Shown: positions 15,042 to 20,347 of the stretch, piece after piece
Layout: each line of letters opens with the position of its first letter
How positions within the stretch are numbered: position 1 is the stretch's first letter
From: Fen-999 sp035654135
Lineage (GTDB): Bacteria; Pseudomonadota; Gammaproteobacteria; Burkholderiales; Rhodocyclaceae
Direction of reading: 5' to 3'
DNA length: 20,347 bases
Assembly (NCBI GenBank): GCA_035654135.1
Contig: DASRXN010000002.1
Location: 1-20,347, forward strand
Translations under genes and position numbers: made by a program
The notes under the pieces: generated by a model
What the model saw: the letters and a program-made list of their open reading frames with translations, nothing else
Database searches by the model: none
What the model was told of the DNA's origin: nothing

Positions 15042-15715
15042 TTGTTCAAGTCAAAGCCGTCCTGCTCGACCTGGACGGCACGCTGCTCGACACCGTCCTC
15101 GACCTGCATACCGCAGCCAATGGCATGCTGCGCGACCTCGGCCGGGCCGAGGTCGCAATCGAGGACATCCGCGCCTATGTCGGCCGCGGCATTCCCAACC
15201 TGGTCAAGCGCGTGCTGGCGGGCGCGCTGGAAGCGGCCGACGATCCGACGCCACCGCCCGATGACGCCCTGACCTCGTTCAAGAAGCACTACGCCGAGGT
15301 CAACGGCCGCGCCTCCAGGCCATTTCCAGGCGTCATGGACGGCTTGAAGGCGCTCAAGGCAAAGGGCTTGCCGCTAGGCGTCATCACCAACAAGGCGGGA
15401 GCCTTCACCAGTGTGTTACTCGATCGCACCGGTGTGGCCCCGTTCATGGATGTCGTGGTGAGCGGCGACCAGTTGCCCAAGCCGAAGCCTGACCCCATGC
15501 CCGTGATCTGGGCCTGCGGCCGACTCGGCGTCTCGCCGGCCGACACGCTGCTGGTTGGCGACTCCGTGCATGACTTCAAGGCTGGCAAGTCTGCCGGCTG
15601 CAAGGTCTTCCTCGTCCCCTATGGATACAACGAGGGTCAGGACGTGCGCGGACTCGACTGCGATGCTATAGTCGCGAGCATTGAAGACGCCGCAAGCCGC
15701 ATCAATAAAGCATGA
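15038..15715 (+). CDS. gph: Phosphoglycolate phosphatase (HAD family)
   Basis: Hydrolyses 2-phosphoglycolate, formed by RuBisCO oxygenation or DNA repair; cytoplasmic HAD-superfamily phosphatase. Motif I DLDGTLLDT lies at residues 11-19 with the nucleophile Asp11 and Asp13, motif II is VITNKAG, the conserved lysine is in KPKPDP, and motif III is VGDSVHD. The helical cap lies between motif I and II. The 225-residue length fits. The start is taken as TTG at 15038, overlapping the rpe stop (TTGA), because no ATG or GTG is available before motif I; AAGG lies very close upstream, so the exact start is uncertain. Its own stop overlaps the ATG of the Trp leader peptide, and an extended -10 motif lies inside its last 50 bases. 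Confidence 0.93.
   Translation: MIVQVKAVLLDLDGTLLDTVLDLHTAANGMLRDLGRAEVAIEDIRAYVGRGIPNLVKRVLAGALEAADDPTPPPDDALTSFKKHYAEVNGRASRPFPGVMDGLKALKAKGLPLGVITNKAGAFTSVLLDRTGVAPFMDVVVSGDQLPKPKPDPMPVIWACGRLGVSPADTLLVGDSVHDFKAGKSAGCKVFLVPYGYNEGQDVRGLDCDAIVASIEDAASRINKA
15664..15672 (+). promoter_or_regulatory. Extended -10 promoter for the trp leader, inside the 3' end of gph
   Basis: TGCTATAGT contains the extended -10 dinucleotide TG and the hexamer TATAGT (5 of 6 matches). No -35 hexamer is seen at 16-18 bases, which is common for extended -10 promoters. Transcription would start near 15679, about 33 bases before the leader peptide and about 180 bases before trpE, close in layout to the classical trp leader. 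Confidence 0.5.
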
Positions 15716-15786
15716 ACGCCCATTTCACCACGAAAGTCGCCCGCCCCCACTGGGCAGAGGCCTGGCCCTGGCGCCCCTGGCATTGA
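15712..15786 (+). CDS. trpL: Trp operon leader peptide
   Basis: A 24-codon open frame lies between gph and trpE. It begins MNAHFTTKV and ends HWAEAWPWRPWH, so Trp occupies residues 14, 18, 20 and 23: four Trp codons in the last eleven. This density is the hallmark of a trp attenuation leader, where ribosome stalling at Trp codons during tryptophan shortage prevents formation of a terminator before trpE. Its ATG (15712-15714) overlaps the gph stop as ATGA, so translation may come both from coupling with gph and from the promoter at 15664-15672. Only a weak ribosome binding site (TAAAG) is visible. Too short for ordinary gene finders. Regulation by Trp is inferred, not shown. Confidence 0.78.
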   Translation: MNAHFTTKVARPHWAEAWPWRPWH

Positions 15787-15832
15787 GCTGTTCTGGCGCG
15801 CCGAACGAGGCGTGCCGCCATGGCTGACTTTT
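15770..15832 (+). promoter_or_regulatory. Candidate trp attenuator (competing hairpins before trpE)
   Basis: After the leader peptide, GGCGCGCC (15795-15802) can pair with GGCGTGCC (15809-15816, one G-U pair) around a GAACGA loop; an alternative, TGGCG (15794-15798) with CGCCA (15816-15820), extends the stem toward the T-run TTTT at 15829-15832. AGC (15786-15788) can also pair with GCT (15823-15825), bringing the stem to 3 bases from the T-run. A competing pairing, GGCGC (15770-15774, in the Trp-codon region) with GCGCC (15798-15802), could act as antiterminator. The pairing was found by eye without energy calculation, and the T-run is short. Confidence 0.5.
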
Positions 15833-15857
15833 CGTTGCCGTACCGTGTGGAGCGATC

Positions 15858-17333
15858 ATGACTGAACTCGAATTCAACCGGCTTGCCGCCGAAGGCTACA
15901 ACCGGATCCCCGTCACTCTCGACACCTTTGCCGACCTCGACACGCCGCTGTCGATCTACCTCAAGCTGGCGGACAGTCCCTACTCGTATCTGTTGGAATC
16001 GGTGCAGGGCGGCGAACGCTTCGGCCGTTATTCCTTCATCGGCATCCGCGCCGATACCCGGATAGCCGTGTTCGATTCGAGCATCCTGCTGCTGTCGGGC
16101 AACCGGGTCGCCGAGCGGCGCGAGCACACCAATCCGATGTCCTTCGTTTCCGAGTTCATGGCCCGCTTCAAGGTGCCGGACCTGAAAGGCCTGCCGCGCT
16201 TCTGCGGCGGCCTGGTCGGCTACTTCGGCTACGACACCGTGCGCGCCATCGAGTCGAGACTGGCCGCCACGAAGAAGCCCGATCCGCTGGGCACGCCGGA
16301 CATCCTGCTGATGCTGTCTGAAGAGATCGCCATCGTCGACAACCTCTCCGGCAAGCTGACACTTGTGGTCTATGCCGAACCCGGCTTCCCCGGCGCCTGG
16401 AAGCAGGCCCAGGCGCGGCTGAAGGAGTTGCTGGCGAAACTGCGCGAGCCGGCCGCCATCCCGCCGGACGTCGTAACCGAGAGCGCGCCGGCCGAGTCCG
16501 AATTCGGCGAAGTGGCCTTCAAGGCCGCCGTGGTGAAGGCCAAGCAGTACATCACCGACGGCGACGTCATGCAGGTGGTGTTGAGCCAGCGCATGAGCAA
16601 GCCCTACAAGGCCTCGCCGCTGGCGCTCTACCGCGCGCTGCGCACGCTCAACCCCTCGCCCTACATGTTCTATTTCGACTTCGAGGACTTCCATGTCATA
16701 GGCGCCTCGCCGGAGATCCTGGTCCGCCTCGAAGACGGCACGGTGACGGCGCGGCCCATCGCCGGAACCCGCAAGCGCGGCGCCACGCCCGCCGAGGACG
16801 AGGCGCTGGCGGCGGAACTGCTGGCCGACGAGAAGGAGCGCGCCGAGCATCTGCAACTGCTCGACCTCGGCCGCAACGATGTCGGCCGTGTCGCCAAGAT
16901 CGGCTCGGTCAAGGTGACGCAGCAGTACATCGTCGAGCGCTATTCGCACGTGATGCACATCGTCTCCAACGTCGAAGGTACGCTCAAGGACGACGAAGGG
17001 CCGGTATCGGTGCTGAAGGCGACCTTCCCGGCCGGCACCGTTTCCGGCGCGCCCAAGGTGCGGGCGATGGAAATCATCGACGAACTCGAGCCGACCAAGC
17101 GCGGCATCTACGCGGGCGCGGTAGGTTACCTCGGCTTCAATGGCGACATGGACCTCGCCATCGCCATCCGCACCGCCGTGCTCAAGGACAAGCGCATCTA
17201 CGTGCAGGCCGGTGCAGGCATCGTCGCCGACTCGAACCCCGATTCGGAGTGGGAAGAAACGCGCAACAAGGCACGGGCCCTGCTGCGCGCCGCCGAGATG
17301 GCCGAAGGCGGCCTCGACACGCGTTTCGAGTGA
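15858..17333 (+). CDS. trpE: Anthranilate synthase component I
   Basis: Converts chorismate to anthranilate with ammonia delivered by TrpG; first committed step of tryptophan synthesis; cytoplasmic. The 491-residue length is typical. LLES (45-48), followed by GGERFGRYSFIG, is the Trp feedback-binding motif, so the enzyme is expected to be inhibited by tryptophan. The chorismate-binding domain fills the second half with ASPEILVRL, RPIAGTRKRG, DLGRNDVGRV, the HIVSNVEGTL block, FPAGTVSGAPKVRAM and GYLGFNGDMD. GGAG lies 5 bases before the ATG. It is followed by trpG after 10 bases and preceded by the Trp leader. LLES and its neighbours distinguish it from PabB. Confidence 0.97.
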   Translation: MTELEFNRLAAEGYNRIPVTLDTFADLDTPLSIYLKLADSPYSYLLESVQGGERFGRYSFIGIRADTRIAVFDSSILLLSGNRVAERREHTNPMSFVSEFMARFKVPDLKGLPRFCGGLVGYFGYDTVRAIESRLAATKKPDPLGTPDILLMLSEEIAIVDNLSGKLTLVVYAEPGFPGAWKQAQARLKELLAKLREPAAIPPDVVTESAPAESEFGEVAFKAAVVKAKQYITDGDVMQVVLSQRMSKPYKASPLALYRALRTLNPSPYMFYFDFEDFHVIGASPEILVRLEDGTVTARPIAGTRKRGATPAEDEALAAELLADEKERAEHLQLLDLGRNDVGRVAKIGSVKVTQQYIVERYSHVMHIVSNVEGTLKDDEGPVSVLKATFPAGTVSGAPKVRAMEIIDELEPTKRGIYAGAVGYLGFNGDMDLAIAIRTAVLKDKRIYVQAGAGIVADSNPDSEWEETRNKARALLRAAEMAEGGLDTRFE

Positions 17334-17343
17334 GGAGACCGAC

Positions 17344-17907
17344 ATGCTGCTGATGATCGACAACTACGACTCCTTCACCTACAACCTGGTCCAGTACTTC
17401 GGCGAACTGGGCGAGGACGTGCGCGTCTATCGCAACGACGCCATCACCCTCAAGGAAATCGCCGCCATGAAGCCGGACCGGCTGGTAATCTCGCCCGGCC
17501 CCTGCTCGCCCAAGGAAGCGGGCATTTCGGTAGTGGCAATCCAGGAATTCGCCGGCAGGATTCCGATCCTCGGCGTCTGCCTCGGGCACCAGAGCATCGG
17601 CTACGCCTTCGGCGGCGAGATCGTGCACGCCAAGACCATGATGCACGGCAAGCTCTCCCCGATCCACCACGCCGACGCTGGCGTGTTCAAGGGCCTGCCC
17701 AACCCGCTTACCGCCACGCGCTACCACTCGCTGGCGATCCGCCGCGAGACGCTGCCCGACTGCCTCGAAGTCACCGCCTGGACGGACGACGGCGAGATCA
17801 TGGGCGTGCGCCACAAGACGCTGGCGGTGGAAGGCGTGCAGTTCCATCCCGAATCCATCATGACCGAGCGCGGCCACGACCTGCTGCGCAACTTCTTGCG
17901 GGGCTGA
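17344..17907 (+). CDS. trpG: Anthranilate synthase component II (glutamine amidotransferase)
   Basis: Class I glutamine amidotransferase that supplies ammonia to TrpE (and possibly to PabB for folate synthesis). The 187-residue protein starts LLMIDNYDSFTYNLVQYFGE, the usual TrpG/PabA opening. The catalytic triad is Cys79 in GVCLGHQ, His168 and Glu170 in FHPES; the oxyanion motif is ISPGPCSP (49-56). The start is the ATG at 17344, with GAGGAG 8 bases upstream; the frame is open further back into trpE but this has no support. After its stop the operon is interrupted by a toxin-antitoxin pair before trpD. TrpG and PabA cannot be separated by sequence, but position favours TrpG. Confidence 0.96.
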   Translation: MLLMIDNYDSFTYNLVQYFGELGEDVRVYRNDAITLKEIAAMKPDRLVISPGPCSPKEAGISVVAIQEFAGRIPILGVCLGHQSIGYAFGGEIVHAKTMMHGKLSPIHHADAGVFKGLPNPLTATRYHSLAIRRETLPDCLEVTAWTDDGEIMGVRHKTLAVEGVQFHPESIMTERGHDLLRNFLRG

Positions 17908-17924
17908 TCCAGCCGGTAGATAAT
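17896..17924 (+). promoter_or_regulatory. Promoter of the toxin-antitoxin module
   Basis: TTGCGG (17896-17901) and GATAAT (17919-17924) are separated by exactly 17 bases. The -10 hexamer matches the consensus at 5 of 6 positions and directly abuts a perfect palindrome. The -35 element lies in the last codons of trpG. Transcription would start near 17931, inside the palindrome, as expected for an autorepressed module. Confidence 0.6.
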
Positions 17925-17944
17925 ATGGCTATCAAGATAGCCAT
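17925..17944. promoter_or_regulatory. Perfect palindromic operator upstream of the antitoxin
   Basis: ATGGCTATC (17925-17933) and GATAGCCAT (17936-17944) are perfect reverse complements separated by AA. The palindrome directly follows the -10 element and ends 13 bases before the antitoxin start. Phd/YefM-type antitoxins are known to bind such palindromes and repress their own operon, alone or with the toxin. The palindrome contains an ATG in the antitoxin frame, but the real start is downstream. Confidence 0.7.
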
Positions 17945-17957
17945 TTCGGAGACCGCC

Positions 17958-18230
17958 ATGGACAAGACCTATTCCATCGCCGAAGCCCGCAACGATCTTT
18001 CCAATGTCGTCCGCGAAGCGGAGGCTGGTCGGCCGGTCACGCTCTCCCGGCGCGGGCGACCGGTGGCCGTCGTCGTTTCAGCCAACGATTACTCCCGCAT
18101 GGCTCCCCACCGCCAAACCGTGGCCGAGGCCATCGACCGGTTCCGCAGCGAATACGCGGGCGAACTCGATGACAAAGATTGGCTGGCGGCAAGGAATTCG
18201 TCGCCCGGGAGAACCGGTTGGCAGCCCTGA
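17958..18230 (+). CDS. Type II antitoxin, Phd/YefM family
   Basis: A 90-residue DNA-binding antitoxin that neutralises the adjacent PIN toxin and should repress the module. The N-terminus has the Phd/YefM fold signature: YSIAEARNDLSNVVREAEAG, PVTLSRRGRPVAVVVSANDY. The C-terminal part (about 50-90), with the acidic stretch ELDDKDW and the end SSPGRTGWQP, would be the toxin-binding tail. The ATG at 17958 has GGAG (17948-17951) 6 bases upstream; an ATG at 17925 in the same frame lies inside the operator and has no ribosome binding site. It overlaps the toxin start by 13 bases. The pair sits between trpG and trpD on the same strand, which is unusual. Confidence 0.88.
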   Translation: MDKTYSIAEARNDLSNVVREAEAGRPVTLSRRGRPVAVVVSANDYSRMAPHRQTVAEAIDRFRSEYAGELDDKDWLAARNSSPGRTGWQP

Positions 18231-18646
18231 CGTATCTCCTCGATACCAACATCCTGTCCGAACCGACCCGGATGCAGCCGGATGGCGGTGTGCTCGCGCG
18301 CCTGCGCAAGTCCGGTGACCGGATTGCCACCTCCGCCGTTACCTGGCATGAACTGCATCATGGTCTCGCCCTGCTCGCCCCTTCGCGCAAACGGGAAGCC
18401 ATTGCCGCCTATATGGAATCCCTGCGGCAGGCGGAATTGCCGGTTCTGCCTTACTCGGCCGAGGCGGCCGAATGGCACGCACTCGAGCGGGCCCGACTGA
18501 CGGCCAAAGGCCTGACGCCACCATTCGTCGACGGCCAGATCGCCGCCATCGCCCACACCAACAAACTGACGCTGGTTACCCGCAACGTAACCGACTTCAA
18601 ACACTTTTCCGGCCTGAAAATCCAGAACTGGTTTTCCGGCAGCTGA
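18218..18646 (+). CDS. Type II toxin, PIN-domain ribonuclease (VapC/FitB-like)
   Basis: A 142-residue PIN-domain protein expected to cleave RNA (tRNA or rRNA in studied VapC toxins) in a metal-dependent way. Acidic residues expected at the active site are visible: Asp9 in LLDTNILSE, Glu45 in TWHELHHG, Asp105 in FVDGQIAAIA and Asp126 in TRNVTDF. All are intact, so the toxin looks functional. The TTG at 18218 is chosen as start because GGGAG (18207-18211) lies 6 bases upstream and the PIN fold begins right after; another TTG at 18179 would add 13 residues inside the antitoxin. The overlap with the antitoxin implies coupled translation. trpD begins 13 bases after its stop. Confidence 0.88.
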   Translation: MAALTYLLDTNILSEPTRMQPDGGVLARLRKSGDRIATSAVTWHELHHGLALLAPSRKREAIAAYMESLRQAELPVLPYSAEAAEWHALERARLTAKGLTPPFVDGQIAAIAHTNKLTLVTRNVTDFKHFSGLKIQNWFSGS

Positions 18647-18659
18647 TTCGGAGACAACC

Positions 18660-19685
18660 ATGATCACCCCCCAGGAGGCGCTTCAGCGCACCATCGAGCA
18701 CCGCGAAGTCTTCCATGACGAGATGCTGCACCTGATGCGGCTGATCATGAAGGGCGAGATGTCGCCGGTCATGACCGCCGCCATCCTCACCGGCCTGCGC
18801 ACCAAGAAGGAGACCATCGGCGAAATCGCCGCCGCTGCGACGGTGATGCGCGAGCTGTGCACGAAAGTTGAGGTGCCGCACAATCCCCACTTCGTGGACA
18901 TCGTCGGCACCGGCGGCGATGCCGCACACAGCTTCAACATCTCGACCGCCTCGGCCTTCGTCGCCGCCGCGGCGGGCGCCACCGTGGCCAAGCACGGCAA
19001 CCGTAGCGTCTCGTCCAAGTCGGGCAGCGCCGACGTACTGGAGGCGCTGGGCGCCAACATCAACCTGCAGGCGCCGCAGGTGGCGGAGTGCATCCAGGCG
19101 GTCGGCATGGGCTTCATGTTTGCGCCCAACCACCACCCGGCGATGAAGAACGTGGTGCCTGTGCGCAAGGAATTGGGCGTGCGCACCATCTTCAACATCC
19201 TGGGGCCCCTGACCAATCCGGCCAGCGCACCGAATACCCTAATGGGCGTGTTCCACCCTGACCTGGTCGGCATCCAGGTACGCGTCATGCAGCGGCTCGG
19301 CGCGCAGCACGTCATGGTCGTCTGGGGCAAGGACGGCATGGACGAGATTTCGCTCGGCGCCGCCACCATGGTCGGCGAACTGAAGGATGGCGAAATCCGC
19401 GAGTACGAAGTGCACCCGGAGGACTTCGGCCTGCAGATGGTTTCCAACCGCAGCCTCAAGGTTGCCGACGCCACAGAGTCGAAAACCATGCTGCTCGCCG
19501 CGCTCGACGACAAGCCGGGCACGGCGCGCGAGATCATCGCCTTCAACGCCGGCGCGGCACTTTATACCGCCAATCTGGCCGACAACATCGGCGACGGCAT
19601 CAAGAAGGCGCGCGAAGCCATCGCCAGTGGGGCGGCGCGGGCGAAGGTCGACCAGTTCGTGCAATTCACGCAGCGCTTCAAATGA
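18660..19685 (+). CDS. trpD: Anthranilate phosphoribosyltransferase
   Basis: Transfers phosphoribose from PRPP to anthranilate, second step of tryptophan synthesis; cytoplasmic homodimer. The 341-residue protein has the PRPP/metal motifs GTGGD (83-87), NIST (93-96) and KHGNR (111-115), the anthranilate-channel region with HHPAMKNVVPVRKELGVRT, and the DEIS acidic motif near residue 222. The ATG at 18660 has GGAG 6 bases upstream, in a 16-base context that matches the antitoxin leader at 14 positions. Its stop overlaps the trpC start as ATGA. It is separated from trpG by the toxin-antitoxin pair and could be transcribed from that module's promoter as well as from the trp leader. Confidence 0.97.
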   Translation: MITPQEALQRTIEHREVFHDEMLHLMRLIMKGEMSPVMTAAILTGLRTKKETIGEIAAAATVMRELCTKVEVPHNPHFVDIVGTGGDAAHSFNISTASAFVAAAAGATVAKHGNRSVSSKSGSADVLEALGANINLQAPQVAECIQAVGMGFMFAPNHHPAMKNVVPVRKELGVRTIFNILGPLTNPASAPNTLMGVFHPDLVGIQVRVMQRLGAQHVMVVWGKDGMDEISLGAATMVGELKDGEIREYEVHPEDFGLQMVSNRSLKVADATESKTMLLAALDDKPGTAREIIAFNAGAALYTANLADNIGDGIKKAREAIASGAARAKVDQFVQFTQRFK

Positions 19686-20347
19686 ACGACATCCTGAACA
19701 AGATCCTCGCCGTCAAGCGCGAGGAAGTCGCCGCGGCCCAGGCCGCCAAACCCCTCGCCGCCATCCGCGCCGAAGCGGAAGCTCAACCAGTCCCCCGCGA
19801 TTTCGTCGGCGCCATCCGGGCGAAAGTCAGTCGTGGCGATGCGGCGGTGATTGCCGAAATCAAGAAGGCAAGCCCCTCCAAGGGCGTACTGCGCGAGGAC
19901 TTCCGGCCGGCGGAGATTGCCGCCAGCTACGAAAGGCACGGCGCCGACTGTCTCTCCGTGCTCACCGACCGCCAGTTCTTCCAGGGCGCGCCGGAATACC
20001 TGCAAGTCGCCCGCACTGCCTGTGCCCTGCCGGTGCTGCGCAAGGACTTCATGATCGATCCCTATCAGGTCTACGAAACCCGAGCCATGGGTGCCGACGC
20101 CATCCTGCTGATCGTCGCCGCGCTCTCCGTGGCCAAGATGAAGGACATGGAAGCTCTCGCCTATTCGCTCGGCATGGCCGTGCTGGTCGAAGCGCACGAC
20201 GGCGCCGAGGTAGACGCCGCCCTGCAACTGCAGACGCCGCTGATCGGCATCAACAACCGGAACCTGCGTACGTTCAAAGTCAGCCTCGACACCACGCTGG
20301 GGCAGTTGGGCCGCATTCCCGCCGACCGCATCGTCGTCACCGAGTCC
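19682..20347 (+). CDS. trpC: Indole-3-glycerol phosphate synthase (3' end cut by window edge)
   Basis: Closes the indole ring from CdRP, fourth step of tryptophan synthesis; TIM-barrel, cytoplasmic. 222 codons are present; a monofunctional TrpC has about 260-270 residues, so some 40 are missing beyond the edge. Visible catalytic and binding residues are Glu59 and Lys61 in IAEIKKASPSKG, Lys121 in LRKDFMIDPYQVYE, Glu170 in VLVEAHD and the Asn pair in IGINNRNL (188-195). The start ATG overlaps the trpD stop by 4 bases, so translation is coupled. Whether a TrpF domain is fused cannot be judged here, though in betaproteobacteria trpF is usually separate. Confidence 0.95.
   Translation, partial: MNDILNKILAVKREEVAAAQAAKPLAAIRAEAEAQPVPRDFVGAIRAKVSRGDAAVIAEIKKASPSKGVLREDFRPAEIAASYERHGADCLSVLTDRQFFQGAPEYLQVARTACALPVLRKDFMIDPYQVYETRAMGADAILLIVAALSVAKMKDMEALAYSLGMAVLVEAHDGAEVDAALQLQTPLIGINNRNLRTFKVSLDTTLGQLGRIPADRIVVTES

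Noticed and set aside
17140..17343. N-terminal extension of trpG into trpE
   Set aside because: The TrpG fold begins exactly at the ATG at 17344 with a good ribosome binding site; the extension only reflects an open frame inside trpE.
15702..17363. Minus-strand open frame of 553 codons opposite trpE and its leader
   Set aside because: Antisense shadow of trpE; His/Arg/Gly-rich with no family signature.
1..20347. CRISPR arrays, tRNA or rRNA genes, insertion sequences, phage genes, origins
   Set aside because: No regularly spaced repeats, cloverleaf-like sequences, transposase or integrase motifs, or DnaA-box clusters were seen by reading both strands.

Overview
High-GC chromosomal DNA, most likely from a betaproteobacterium of the Rhodocyclales/Nitrosomonadales kind. 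This rests on protein character and gene order (glnE beside yhdP, a yhdP-nitrilase-tldD string, and rpe-gph-trpE-trpG-trpD-trpC); no rRNA or other direct taxonomic marker is present. I see no insertion sequence, phage, CRISPR array or tRNA. Nearly all of the window is coding, and no gene-free gap exceeds 300 bases.

Left part, minus strand (1-7608): reading leftward, yhdP (AsmA-like envelope protein), a 39-codon remnant of the nitrilase gene that normally lies here, tldD (metalloprotease), a 224-base gap with a weak promoter, then macA and the first 260 codons of macB (tripartite efflux pump), cut by the window edge. yhdP, remnant and tldD are linked by a 4-base overlap and a 3-base gap.

Middle, plus strand (7661-13903): glnE (control of glutamine synthetase) and argJ (arginine synthesis) form a pair. 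Then comes a small envelope or stress group: a GlsB/YeaQ-type membrane protein, an unrecognised 164-residue protein and a secreted DUF3761-like protein with a lysine/alanine 11-residue repeat. This group ends at a clear terminator. An isoprenylcysteine-methyltransferase-like membrane protein follows, overlapping the 3' end of apaG on the other strand.

Right part, plus strand (14358 to the end): rpe and gph run into a tryptophan operon, trpE-trpG-[antitoxin-toxin]-trpD-trpC, with trpC cut by the window edge. Two things stand out. First, a 24-codon leader peptide with four Trp codons begins on the gph stop codon, just after an extended -10 motif and ahead of a hairpin and short T-run, so trpE is probably under transcription attenuation. 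Second, a Phd/VapC-type toxin-antitoxin pair with its own promoter and a perfect palindromic operator sits between trpG and trpD. It could supply trpDC with a promoter independent of the attenuator.

The most unusual items are the in-frame nitrilase deletion remnant, the Trp leader and the toxin-antitoxin module inside the trp operon. Most other genes are ordinary housekeeping genes.
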